Translations under genes and position numbers: made by a program
In this document: piece after piece, positions 46,980 through 59,637 of the stretch
How positions within the stretch are numbered: position 1 is the first letter of the stretch
Layout of the letters: each line of letters starts with the position of its first letter
Notes under the pieces: generated by a model
Told to the model about the DNA's origin: nothing
The model's database searches: none
Seen by the model: the letters and a program-made list of their open reading frames with translations, nothing else
Source of the DNA: Guptibacillus hwajinpoensis
GTDB taxonomy: Bacteria > Bacillota > Bacilli > Bacillales > Bacillaceae_O
Reading direction: 5' to 3'
Assembly: GCA_016841765.1 (NCBI GenBank)
Contig: JAENYN010000014.1
Location: forward strand, 1-64,000
Length of the DNA stretch: 64,000 bases

Positions 46980-49900
46980 ACAAAATTCTGGTGATCGGTT
47001 CAGGACCTATCATCATCGGCCAGGCGGCTGAATTCGATTACGCAGGGACACAGGCATGCCAGGCTCTGAAAGAAGAAGGATATGAAGTGGTCCTTGTGAA
47101 TTCAAACCCGGCCACGATCATGACCGATACAAATATTGCCGACCGTGTCTATATCGAGCCGCTTACCCTTGACTTCGTCAGCAGGATCATCAGAAAAGAG
47201 CGCCCTGACGCACTTGTCCCGACACTTGGCGGACAAACAGGCCTTAACATGGCTATGGAACTCCATGAATCCGGTGTTCTCGAAGAGTGCGGAGTGGAAA
47301 TACTCGGAACAAAATTATCAGCAATCGAGAAGGCGGAGGACCGTGAAGCGTTCCGGCAGCTAATGGGAGACCTTGGCCAGCCGGTTCCGGAAAGCGAGAT
47401 TGTCCGCACGATACCTGAAGCGTATGACTTTGTCGGGAAAGTCGGATACCCGATCATTGTGCGGCCGGCCTATACGCTGGGTGGAACCGGAGGCGGCATT
47501 TGTAAAAATGATGAAGAACTTGAGGAAATCGTTGCAAGCGGCTTGAAAAACAGCCCCGTCAATCAATGCCTGCTTGAAAAAAGCATTGCCGGCTTTAAAG
47601 AAATCGAATATGAGGTCATGAGGGACAAAGACGATAATGCCATTGTCGTTTGTAACATGGAAAATATCGACCCGGTCGGTGTCCATACCGGGGACTCCAT
47701 TGTCGTGGCCCCGAGCCAGACACTCAGTGACAGGGAATACCAGCTCCTCCGCAACGTTTCGCTCACTATCATCAGGGCTCTTGAAATTGAAGGGGGCTGC
47801 AACGTCCAGCTTGCCCTGGACCCTGACAGCTTCAACTATTATGTGATTGAGGTGAATCCGCGCGTCAGCCGTTCATCGGCGCTCGCTTCAAAAGCGACCG
47901 GATACCCGATCGCCAAGCTTGCAGCCAAAATCGCTGTCGGCCTTACTCTAGCGGAGATGAAAAATCCGGTCACAGGCAAAACGGTTGCATGTTTCGAACC
48001 GGCCCTGGACTATGTTGTCACAAAAATCCCGCGCTGGCCCTTTGATAAATTTGAATCGGCCAACCGGAAACTCGGCACCCAGATGAAGGCGACCGGCGAA
48101 GTGATGGCGATCGGCCGCAATTTTGAAGAATCGCTTTTAAAAGCGGTCAGATCACTGGAAACCGGTGTGTACGATCTTGTAATGGAAGGAACAGCTGAAC
48201 TGACTGACGAGGAGATCGAGGCAAGGGTCCGCACCGCCGACGATTCCCGGCTGTTCATTGTTGCCGAAGCATTTCGGAGGGGGGTCAGCCTTGAGACACT
48301 CTGGTCATGGAGCAAAATCGACCGTTTCTTCCTCCACAAAATCAGCAGGCTTGTCAGCATGGAAAAAGAGCTCCGCGCCAATCCGGGCAGCGAAAGTGTG
48401 CTGGATATAGCAAAGCATAACGGGTTCAGTGATAAAGGCATTGCCGGCCTGTGGGGGATGGAAGAAGAAGAAGTGTATAACATCCGTAAAAACAGCGGAT
48501 TAATGCCGGTTTATAAAATGGTGGATACGTGTGCAGCGGAATTCGAATCTCTGACCCCATATTTTTATGGGACATTTGAAGACGAAAATGAATCGGTGAA
48601 AACGGAGAAGGAAAGTGTCCTTGTCCTGGGCTCTGGACCAATCAGAATCGGGCAAGGGATCGAATTTGATTATGCCACTGTGCACTCGGTCTGGGCGATT
48701 AAAGAAGCCGGGTATGAAGCAATCATTATCAATAACAATCCGGAGACCGTTTCGACCGACTTCAGTGTTTCCGATAAGCTCTATTTCGAACCGCTTACAA
48801 TTGAAGATGTCATGCATGTCATCGAAATCGAACAGCCTGCCGGCGTCGTTGTCCAGTTCGGCGGACAAACTGCAATCAACCTGGCGGACGGTCTTGCCAG
48901 GAGGGGAGTCAAGATTCTTGGCACATCGCTTGAAAATATGGACCGGGCGGAAGACAGGGATAAATTCGAACAGGCGCTGCTTGAACTGAATGTCCCGCAG
49001 CCGCTTGGCAAGACTGCAGTTTCAGTGGATGAAGCAGTCGCCATTGCAGAAGACATCGGTTACCCGGTTCTCGTCCGCCCGTCTTATGTACTCGGCGGCA
49101 GGGCGATGGAAATCGTCGACCGGAAAGAAGAACTGCTCAGGTACATGGCAAATGCTGTTAAAGTGAGCCCGGCCCATCCGGTCCTCATCGACCGTTATAT
49201 GATCGGAAAAGAAATCGAAGTCGATGCGGTCTCTGATGGTGAAAATGTGCTTATCCCGGGAATTATGGAACATATTGAACGGGCAGGAGTCCACTCCGGC
49301 GACTCGATTGCGGTTTATCCTCCGCAAAGCCTTGCGGATGAAATCAAGAGGCAGATTATCGAATATACGACTGCCATTGCCCGCGGACTGGACATCAAAG
49401 GGCTCCTGAACATCCAGTTTGTCGTCTACAAGAATCAAGTATACGTGCTGGAAGTCAACCCGCGTTCAAGCAGGACGGTTCCATTCCTGAGTAAAATCAC
49501 AGGAATACCGATGGCGAATCTGGCATCGAAAATCATTCTGGGCAAGAACCTGATCGAACTTGGCTACACAGGGGGTTATCACCCTGAGCCTGCCGACGTA
49601 TTTGTGAAAGTTCCGGTTTTCTCCTTTGCAAAGCTGCGGAGAGTGGATATCACACTCGGCCCGGAAATGAAATCGACCGGGGAAGTGATGGGACGCGACC
49701 GCACGCTTGAAAAAGCGCTGTATAAAGGGCTGATCGCTTCCGGCATCGACATTCCGACATACGGTTCTGTGCTTTTCACGGTTGCTGACAAAGATAAAGA
49801 AGAAGCGTTGCCGCTGGTCGAGCGTTTCTTTAAAATCGGCTATCAGATTCTTGCGACTGAAGGAACGGCAGGGCATATTCAGGAAGCAGGCATTCCGGTC

Positions 49901-50163
49901 AAGGTTGTCAATAAAATCGGCTCAGAAAGCCAAAACCTGCTGGACACCATCAGGCAGGGCGGCACTCAGTTTGTCGTCAACACCCTCACAAAAGGGAAGC
50001 AGCCGGCACGGGACGGGTTCAGGATCCGCCGCGAATCGGTCGAAAACGGCATTGCCTGCCTGACATCACTTGATACTGCTGAAGCGATTTTACGTGTCCT
50101 CGAATCGATGACCTTTTCAGCAGAGTCGATACACCTATTGGAACGAAATGAGGCAATGAAAGT

Positions 50164-50167
<4 letters not shown>
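46958..50167 (+). CDS. pyrAB: Carbamoyl-phosphate synthase, pyrimidine-specific, large subunit
   Basis: Synthesises carbamoyl phosphate from bicarbonate, ammonia and two ATP. The 1069-aa protein has two homologous ATP-grasp halves ([17 protein letters not shown], and [19 protein letters not shown] around residue 555) and a C-terminal MGS-like allosteric domain. Overlaps pyrAA by 22 bases. Full length for the family. Confidence 0.98.
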
Positions 50168-52552
<2,385 letters not shown>

Positions 52553-52560
<8 letters not shown>

Positions 52561-53182
52561 ACAAATTGCCAGGCATCTCCTTGAGATAGGTGCCGTTACG
52601 CTGCAGCCTGAAAATCCGTTCACATGGTCATCAGGGATGCAGTCACCGATCTATTGCGATAACCGCCTCACACTCTCATTTCCGGAAGTCCGGTCAGATA
52701 TCGCGGCAGGTTTCAAGAAACTGATAGAGGAAAAATTCCCGGAAGCCGAATTGATTGCAGGAACTGCGACAGCAGGCATTCCTCATGCCGCACTTGTAAG
52801 TGATCTGATGAACCTGCCGATGTGCTACGTCCGCTCAAAAGCGAAGGGGCATGGCAAAGGGAATCAGATTGAAGGAGTGGCGGCTCCCGGCCAAAAAGCG
52901 GTTGTCATAGAAGATTTGATTTCGACGGGGAAAAGTGCGCTCGCGGCGGCGGAAGCATTACAAAAAGCAGGCGCTGAAGTGCTTGGCATAGCAGCGATAT
53001 TCACATACGGCCTTGAAAAGGGAGAACAGAATTTCCGGGAAGCTGGAATACCGTTTTATACGCTGACTGAATTTGAAGAATTAATGGAGGTTGCTCTTGA
53101 GAAGGATCAACTGAAAGCCGAAGATGTTGAAAAGCTGCATAAGTGGAAACAAAACCCGGCCGCCGAAGAGTGGATGGCATAA
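52553..53182 (+). CDS. pyrE: Orotate phosphoribosyltransferase
   Basis: Forms OMP from orotate and PRPP. The 209-aa protein has the PRPP loop [12 protein letters not shown] and the conserved [19 protein letters not shown] overlaps the end of pyrF, giving a coupled operon end. No terminator follows directly; a mobile repeat lies between the stop and the shared hairpin at 53.56 kb. Confidence 0.97.
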
Positions 53183-53274
53183 GAACACAAAGGGATCTGG
53201 AAAAGACACACCGGTCTCCTGCCAAGAGGGGAAACATTTACTTAAGAGAAAGATCGAATTTTTGTTAACATATA

Positions 53275-53550
53275 GGCTGTGTTAAAGCTTAATGTTGATT
53301 TCTTCCCTAGTGTTGATTGGAGTGGAAGGTGCGAGACTCCGGCGGGACTAGCGGGACAGGTGAGACCCCGCAAGACATTGAAAAAGCTTCTTCGATTTGA
53401 CACCGCACGAAGAAAATTGGTTTTTATTTTCGAGGAGCGATAGCGATGAGGAGGCTCACCGCCCGCCCCGCGGCAAAGAAGAGTCACACTTGTGCCTATG
53501 GTAAAAGCGAGTACCTGCAACGGAAATCAACACGAGCGTTTAACAAAGCC
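53275..53550 (+). mobile_element. MITE-like element, 276 bp, with TIRs and 8-bp target duplication
   Basis: Terminal inverted repeats of 27 bases (53275-53301 and 53524-53550, 21 of 27 identical) begin GGCTGTGTTAAAG and end TTTAACAAAGCC. A perfect direct repeat AACATATA flanks it (53267-53274 and 53551-53558). The inner DNA is GC-rich and palindromic, with no open frame. A transposase encoded elsewhere is implied; GGCT ends and 8-bp duplications are like those of ISL3-type elements, but this is inference. Confidence 0.85.
53373..53433 (+). mobile_element. 61-bp nested insertion in the MITE-like repeat
   Basis: Compared with the uninterrupted copy at 1-164, 61 bases are inserted between CCCGCA and GGAG. 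The insert runs from AGACATTG to ATTTTCGA and contains a TTCTTCG/CGAAGAA hairpin. A closely similar 61-bp insert sits at the same motif at 57867-57927. Another roughly 29-base extra segment (about 53474-53502) is also absent from the uninterrupted copy. Confidence 0.75.
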
Positions 53551-53560
53551 AACATATAAA

Positions 53561-53630
53561 ATGACAAGAAGAACAGCAGGCTGAATCGTCAAAATTCAGG
53601 GTTTGCTGTTCTTCTTGTCATTATGGATAT
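53561..53630 (-). terminator. Bidirectional hairpin between pyrE and rqcH
   Basis: Eighteen-base perfect arms ATGACAAGAAGAACAGCA (53561-53578) and complement (53604-53621) enclose a loop with a further CTGAAT/ATTCAG pairing. On the minus strand a TTTTATAT tail follows, so it should terminate rqcH; it may also end the pyr operon. Confidence 0.75.
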
Positions 53631-53699
53631 ATGAGAGGTAGATCTCTTCCCTTTTCAATCTGGATGTTTTTTCTGAAACAATTGGATATCAGATTGCGA

Positions 53700-55418
53700 T
53701 CAGGAGTCTTTTTTCAGCCGGTAGACAAGGTCTTCATCCGGAGTGACGTAAACGGTTTGCTGGTTTTCATACGTGACATAACCCGGCTTGGCCCCGGCCG
53801 GTTTGCGCACATGTTTGATCAAGGTGTAGTCAACCGGCACTGAACTGGATGAACGGGCTTTACTGAAATATGCCGCCAGATTTGCAGCTTCTAAAATCGT
53901 TTGTTCTGACGGGCTCTTCGATCTTATCACGACGTGGGAACCAGGTATATCCTTCGTATGGAACCAGAGTTCTTCTTTTCCGGCCAACCGGTTTGTCAAA
54001 TATTCATTTTGTTTGTTATTTTTGCCTACCAAGATTTCCTGGCCATCGGTGCTGGCATATTGCTCAAGAGAGGGTTTTGCCGCCCTGGATTTATACTTTG
54101 AGCTGCTCCTGCTCCTTTTTTTCAAATAACCCTGGTCAGCCAACTCTTCCCGGATCTCTTCAATATCTTTCGGCGCTGCCGTCTCCACCTGTTGCAGCAA
54201 CGTTTCCATATACTTAATTTCCTCTTCTGTTTTTTCCAGTTGAGCTGTTATGATGGATATGGAATTTTTGGCCTTCTGATATTTTTGGAAATACGCCTGT
54301 GCATTTTCTGACGGTGTCTTCTGCGGGTCGAGCGGAATATCGATTTGCCCGCTGTTTTCATCGTAATAGTTTGTCACTGTCACGCTTTGATCACCGCGGC
54401 TGACTGCATATATATGGGCTGTCATCAGTTCGCCGTATAATTTCCATTTTTCCGCATCACGGCTGTCTGTGAGTGTTTTCTGCAGTTTTTTGATTTTCTT
54501 TTTGTTTTTGCTGATTTCGTTTTTAAGCAGCCGCTCCAGGTCGTTTCCCTGCTGTTTGACACGATCCCGCTCCGCTTTACCGTAATAGAAACGGTCGAGC
54601 ATTTCGCTTATAGTGCTATACGTGGTCCTGTCTCCCGGCAAATGTTCGAGATCGGTGATATAAAAAACGTCTTTGTTTTTTTGCCTGATGATCTGGGGTG
54701 TGTAGTCATGCTGTTTCAGTCTGTTCATAAATCGGATGAAGCTGGCGGGAAGATTATCCCTGTTGGGAAGTCCGGCCTGGTGGACGATTTCCTTTGCCGC
54801 AAGCGGGGACAGTCCGGCAAACTGCTGGACAAGCTGCATATGGAGCTTGCCGCTGTTGAAATCGATTTTCCGGATGATGTCATCCGCTGTCGCTTCAAAC
54901 GGGTCGGCTTTATGCTGTTCTGGGGGTGCGATATATTCCCGGCCCGGCATGACGGTACGGTGCCGATTGACAGCCGGGCTCAGATGCTTGATGCTGTCGA
55001 GAATAATCCCTTTTTCACTGTCCACGAGAATAATATTGCTGTGGCGGCCCATAATCTCCACTATAAGTTTTTTATATGAGAAGTCTCCGATTTCGTTTTT
55101 GGATTTTATATGAAAGATAAGAATCCTGTCCATATCCTGCTGTTCAATTTTTTCAATGATGCTGCCTTCCAGGTGTTTGCGAAGAAGCATGCAAAACATC
55201 GGAGGTTCTGCAGGATTGTCATATTGTTCTTTTGTCAGGTGGACCCTTGCATAGCTGGGGTTTGCCGATAACAGCAATTTATGTTTTCTTCCGGCGGCCC
55301 GGATATGGAATAGAAGGTCGTATTTATAGGGCTGATAAATTTTTGCGATCCGGCCGGTGCCGATTTCATTTTGCAATTCAAAAGAGGCAGCCCGCGTTAA
55401 TAAACCGTCGTAAGACAT
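53700..55418 (-). CDS. rqcH: Ribosome quality control protein RqcH (NEMF family, YloA)
   Basis: RqcH binds stalled 50S-peptidyl-tRNA complexes and adds C-terminal alanine tails that mark nascent chains for degradation. The 572-aa protein has an N-terminal NFACT-N domain (PPMFCMLLRKHLEG, and the DR in MDRILIFHI), a coiled-coil middle (about 275-345 and 380-430) and NFACT-R (WFHTKDIPGSHVVIRSK). ATG at 55418 lies after GAGGTGA on the minus strand; GTG at 55427 is unlikely. The gene is opposite in direction to its neighbours. Confidence 0.96.
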   Translation of the reverse strand: MSYDGLLTRAASFELQNEIGTGRIAKIYQPYKYDLLFHIRAAGRKHKLLLSANPSYARVHLTKEQYDNPAEPPMFCMLLRKHLEGSIIEKIEQQDMDRILIFHIKSKNEIGDFSYKKLIVEIMGRHSNIILVDSEKGIILDSIKHLSPAVNRHRTVMPGREYIAPPEQHKADPFEATADDIIRKIDFNSGKLHMQLVQQFAGLSPLAAKEIVHQAGLPNRDNLPASFIRFMNRLKQHDYTPQIIRQKNKDVFYITDLEHLPGDRTTYSTISEMLDRFYYGKAERDRVKQQGNDLERLLKNEISKNKKKIKKLQKTLTDSRDAEKWKLYGELMTAHIYAVSRGDQSVTVTNYYDENSGQIDIPLDPQKTPSENAQAYFQKYQKAKNSISIITAQLEKTEEEIKYMETLLQQVETAAPKDIEEIREELADQGYLKKRSRSSSKYKSRAAKPSLEQYASTDGQEILVGKNNKQNEYLTNRLAGKEELWFHTKDIPGSHVVIRSKSPSEQTILEAANLAAYFSKARSSSSVPVDYTLIKHVRKPAGAKPGYVTYENQQTVYVTPDEDLVYRLKKDS

Positions 55419-55480
55419 ATAAGTCACCTCGTCTTTTCTCTGTCTTTTGGCTGGTATTGTATGACCATCATTATTGGGTA

Positions 55481-55533
55481 AGGCGGTACCGCTTATGCAC
55501 GTACACCGCTAAGCAGGCGCCTTCCGCATTTCG
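55481..55533 (+). repeat. Half unit of the dispersed hairpin repeat
   Basis: Contains GCTTATGCACGTACACCGCT, then AAGCAGGCGCC and TTCCGCATTTCG, matching the 3' half of the 28 kb array units. The 5' half is missing. It lies in the divergent space between rqcH and yloC. Confidence 0.8.
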
Positions 55534-55604
55534 TTTCATTATATCATTATTTCTCGTTTTTCGAAGGTGCAACGTTTTTGCTGGGAGGAATTATCGTACA
55601 TTAC

Positions 55605-55633
55605 TTGTTGAAGATAGCAAAATTATATAAAAT
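55605..55633 (+). promoter_or_regulatory. Probable SigA promoter of yloC
   Basis: TTGTTG (55605-55610), 17 bases, TAAAAT (55628-55633), 20 bases before the yloC ATG. Confidence 0.5.
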
Positions 55634-55653
55634 AGTGAAGTGGATGTGATAAG

Positions 55654-56535
55654 ATGATAAAAAGTATGACTGGATACGGCAGAACAAAAAAAGAAACGGA
55701 ACAGTTCGTGGTGATTGCCGAAATCAAATCGGTCAATCATCGGTTCAGTGAAATTTCTGTACGCATGCCGAGGCAATTGATGATGTTCGAAGAAAAAATC
55801 AAGCGGGTCATCGGGCAAAAAACGGCACGCGGCAAAATTGACGTCTTCATTTCTCTGGAAGGGGAAGGGGCTGTCAGCAGGGTTCTTGATGTGGATTGGA
55901 CACTGCTGGATGCTTACTATGAACAAATCAAATCCATAGCCGGCCGCTATCAAATAGATGAAGAGATTCGCCTGTCGCATCTCATGAATATGGAAGACGC
56001 ATTCCATGTAGTGGAGCTGGAGGGCGATTCGGATGCACTTGAGGCTGTGTTGCTGCAGGCGGTTGAAGAAGCGGCTTTGAAACTTGTAGACATGCGGATG
56101 GAAGAAGGCCGGCAGCTTCATAAGGACATTTCCGCATTTTTGGAAACCATCAGCTCAATTGTTCAGGACTTGTTTCAATATAAAGACTCTGTCGCCGATA
56201 AATATCGAACCCGCCTGCTCGGTAAAATCAAGGAGTTCCTGAGTGGAATGGGGGAGATTGACGAAACGAGAGTCCTGCAGGAAGTTGCAATTTTTGCGGA
56301 AAAGGCTGATATCAATGAAGAGCTTACACGGCTCAACAGCCATATTGAACAATTCCGTACGGCGTTACATAGTGACGGCCCGGTGGGGCGGAAGCTTGAT
56401 TTCCTGGTCCAGGAAATGAACCGCGAAATGAACACAATCGGCTCAAAGGCTAACGATGCAGGGATCAGCAGCCAGGTTGTGGAGATGAAAAGCGCGCTCG
56501 AAAAGATAAAGGAGCAGGTGCAAAATATTGAATGA
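55654..56535 (+). CDS. yloC: YicC/YloC family endoribonuclease
   Basis: A 293-aa protein of the YicC-YloC family, members of which show endoribonuclease activity. The N-terminal domain opens IKSMTGYGRTKKE and has VNHRFSEISVRMPRQL; the C-terminal DUF1732 ends with MNREMNTIGSKANDAGIS. ATG 55654 after GGATGTGAT. It starts the yloC-remA-gmk-rpoZ cluster. Confidence 0.93.
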   Translation: MIKSMTGYGRTKKETEQFVVIAEIKSVNHRFSEISVRMPRQLMMFEEKIKRVIGQKTARGKIDVFISLEGEGAVSRVLDVDWTLLDAYYEQIKSIAGRYQIDEEIRLSHLMNMEDAFHVVELEGDSDALEAVLLQAVEEAALKLVDMRMEEGRQLHKDISAFLETISSIVQDLFQYKDSVADKYRTRLLGKIKEFLSGMGEIDETRVLQEVAIFAEKADINEELTRLNSHIEQFRTALHSDGPVGRKLDFLVQEMNREMNTIGSKANDAGISSQVVEMKSALEKIKEQVQNIE

Positions 56536-56603
56536 CCATGAAGAGGGTTAACCGCTTTCATGTCTGGGAATAATAGACAATTGACCAGTAGGAGGACAAC
56601 CGG

Positions 56604-57496
<893 letters not shown>

Positions 57497-57499
57497 GTT

Positions 57500-57700
57500 A
57501 TGATGCTTTATCCTTCAATTGACACATTAATGGAGAAGATTGACTCCAAATATACCCTGGTGACACTCGCGGCCAAACGGGCACGACAAATCCAGGAGTA
57601 TCGGAAAACGCTTATTGAAAGTCCTTCGTCAAACAAGTACGTTGGCATGGCACTCGAAGAAATACAGGAAGGCAAATTGAAAGCTGACGTCCCTGAATAA
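57500..57700 (+). CDS. rpoZ: RNA polymerase omega subunit
   Basis: A 66-aa omega subunit that helps assemble the beta' subunit. [26 protein letters not shown] is the conserved RpoZ domain. Two adjacent ATGs (57500 and 57503) are possible. It starts four bases after the gmk stop and ends the operon at a terminator. Confidence 0.95.
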   Translation: MMLYPSIDTLMEKIDSKYTLVTLAAKRARQIQEYRKTLIESPSSNKYVGMALEEIQEGKLKADVPE

Positions 57701-57713
57701 AAACCACCAGTCT

Positions 57714-57755
57714 AACAACCTGTGTTTTTCCACATAGGTTGTTATTTTTTTCGTA
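57714..57755 (+). terminator. Intrinsic terminator after rpoZ
   Basis: AACAACCTGTG pairs with CACATAGGTTGTT (one mismatch), with a long T run. Confidence 0.9.
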
Positions 57756-57777
57756 CCCTGCAAGTGCCTTAATGAAA

Positions 57778-58333
57778 GGCGCTGTTAAAGTTCTGAGCGG
57801 GGCGACCGGGAAGCCTCCTCGGCGCTACTCGCGCCTGTGGGGTCTTCCCTGTTCGCTACCCCCGCAGGACATTGATTAAGCTTCTTAGAATACACTCCGC
57901 ACGAAGAAAATTGATTTTTATTTTCGAGGAGTCTCATGCCTTCCGCTCCAATCCGCTCAGTTGGAAAGCTAAAAGTTTTCAAAAAGTAATGAGTGATTTG
58001 GAGTTCATCGCCACTTTGCACATTTAAGGAAAACGATCAACACCCTTTTAAATAAGACCTTCTCATTCAAGATAAATACACTGGACTTGTAGAGAAGGTT
58101 TCAATTAACCGATTATTCTTATTGGCATTAGAGAGTCCTTTTCATATAAAAGAAAACCGAGCAGGTTTGCTTGCTTTTATACAAACCACAGTTGTGTAAA
58201 TAAAACCGGGGCAGCTATTCATGCATCAGTTGATTGGAGCGGAAGGGGCTTTAAAAAGGAACAATGTTTATGCTGACTTAAGCGTATCAAAGGTTTCCAT
58301 TTTTTTGTTTTCAAACATCAAACTTTAACAGCC
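57778..58333. mobile_element. Decayed MITE-like repeat region
   Basis: The ends GGCGCTGTTAAAG (57778) and CTTTAACAGCC (to 58333) resemble the MITE terminal repeats, and internal GC-rich parts match the other copies in reverse (GGAAGCCTCCTCGGCGC, CCTTCCGCTCCAATC). A second fragment GTTGATTGGAGCGGAAGG lies near 58231. The rest is unrelated, and no target duplication is seen. No gene is visible between rpoZ and coaBC. Confidence 0.6.
57867..57927 (+). mobile_element. 61-bp nested insertion, second copy
   Basis: Same length as, and closely similar in sequence to, the insert at 53373-53433, again between CCCGCA and GGAG. Shared segments include CCGCACGAAGAAAATTG and TTTTTATTTTCGAGGAG. The host repeat is in the opposite orientation here. 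Confidence 0.75.
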
Positions 58334-58369
58334 TAAAGATAAAAAAGAGGCCGGTTGACTATTGTTATT

Positions 58370-58398
58370 TTGTTATTTGCGATTATCGAGATTACTAT
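58370..58398 (+). promoter_or_regulatory. Probable SigA promoter of coaBC-priA
   Basis: TTGTTA (58370-58375), 17 bases, TACTAT (58393-58398), 37 bases before the coaBC ATG. Confidence 0.55.
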
Positions 58399-58434
58399 AG
58401 TAAACAGCTAGGAAATAGAGAGGGGCAATGTGAT

Positions 58435-59637
58435 ATGGAAGGCAAGAAAATAGTATTGGGTGTATCAGGAGGCATTGCCGTTTATAAGGCGGCGGCGTTA
58501 ACGAGCAAGCTTTCCCAGGCAGGTGCGGATGTAAAGGTGATCATGACGGATTCAGCGCAGGAATTCGTGTCGCCGCTCACGTTTCAATCACTTTCCCGCA
58601 ATCCGGTCTACACGGATACATTCGATGAAAAGGATCCATCGGCGATCGCCCATATCGATCTTGCCGATTGGGCAGACCTTGTGATTGTCGCCCCAGCCAC
58701 CGCTAATATCATTGGGAAACTGGCCAACGGGATTGCCGATGACATGTTATCCACAACCCTTCTGGCTGTCCGGGCCCCGGTCTGGCTGGCTCCAGCAATG
58801 AATGTCCATATGTACGCCCACCCGGCAGTCCGGGAGAACATGGACAAGCTGGCTAAAAGAGGGTACACGTTCATTGAACCCGGGGAAGGATTTCTGGCGT
58901 GCGGTTATACCGGCAAAGGCCGCCTGGAAGAGCCTGAGACAATCGCTGAACAAGCTGCTGAATATTTCAGGAAATCAGGTTTCCTGAAAGGGATGAAACT
59001 GTTGGTGACTGCAGGACCGACGGTGGAAAGGGTCGATCCCGTGCGTTTTTTCACAAACAGGTCGACCGGCAAAATGGGATATGCCATCGCTGAGGAGGCG
59101 GCTGCTCAAGGAGCGGAAGTGACTCTTGTTTCCGGTCCGGTTTCCCTGGCTGAACCGCCGGGTGTCGATGTCGTGAAGGTAGAAACAGCGGAAGATATGT
59201 ACAATGCCGTCATGAAGCGGTATGAGGATGCGGACATCATTGTGAAAGCTGCGGCTGTTGCGGATTACCGCCCTGCTGAGTTCCACGGCCAGAAACTGAA
59301 AAAACAGGAAGGTGCCTTTGCGCTCGAAATGGAACGGACAAAGGATATCCTGAGGACACTCGGCCAGAACAAAAACGGGCAGGTGCTGGTCGGCTTTGCT
59401 GCCGAAAGCGAGCGAGTAGAGGAATATGCCCGTAAAAAGCTGCAAAGCAAAAATCTTGATATGATTGTCGCCAATAATATAAATGAAAAGGGATCAGGTT
59501 TCGGATCAGATACGAATGCCGTTCAAATTTATAAAAGGGACGGCTCTTCAAGGGAATTGCCGCTGATGGCAAAGAGGGAAGCCGCAAAGGTGATTCTTGA
59601 AGAAGCATATACATTAAAAAAGGGGACCCATGAATGA
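58435..59637 (+). CDS. coaBC: Bifunctional phosphopantothenoylcysteine decarboxylase/synthetase CoaBC
   Basis: Makes phosphopantothenoylcysteine and decarboxylates it in CoA synthesis. The 400-aa protein has an N-terminal flavoprotein domain (VSGGIAVYKA, PAMNVHMY, catalytic Cys in FLACGYTGKGR) and a C-terminal synthetase (TAGPTVERVDPVRFFTNRSTGKMG). ATG 58435 after AGAGGGG. Overlaps priA by four bases. Confidence 0.97.
   Translation: MEGKKIVLGVSGGIAVYKAAALTSKLSQAGADVKVIMTDSAQEFVSPLTFQSLSRNPVYTDTFDEKDPSAIAHIDLADWADLVIVAPATANIIGKLANGIADDMLSTTLLAVRAPVWLAPAMNVHMYAHPAVRENMDKLAKRGYTFIEPGEGFLACGYTGKGRLEEPETIAEQAAEYFRKSGFLKGMKLLVTAGPTVERVDPVRFFTNRSTGKMGYAIAEEAAAQGAEVTLVSGPVSLAEPPGVDVVKVETAEDMYNAVMKRYEDADIIVKAAAVADYRPAEFHGQKLKKQEGAFALEMERTKDILRTLGQNKNGQVLVGFAAESERVEEYARKKLQSKNLDMIVANNINEKGSGFGSDTNAVQIYKRDGSSRELPLMAKREAAKVILEEAYTLKKGTHE

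Noticed and set aside
53281-53520. Minus-strand ORF in the MITE-like element (possible transposase fragment)
   Set aside because: Sequence is low-complexity palindromic repeat DNA with no transposase motif.
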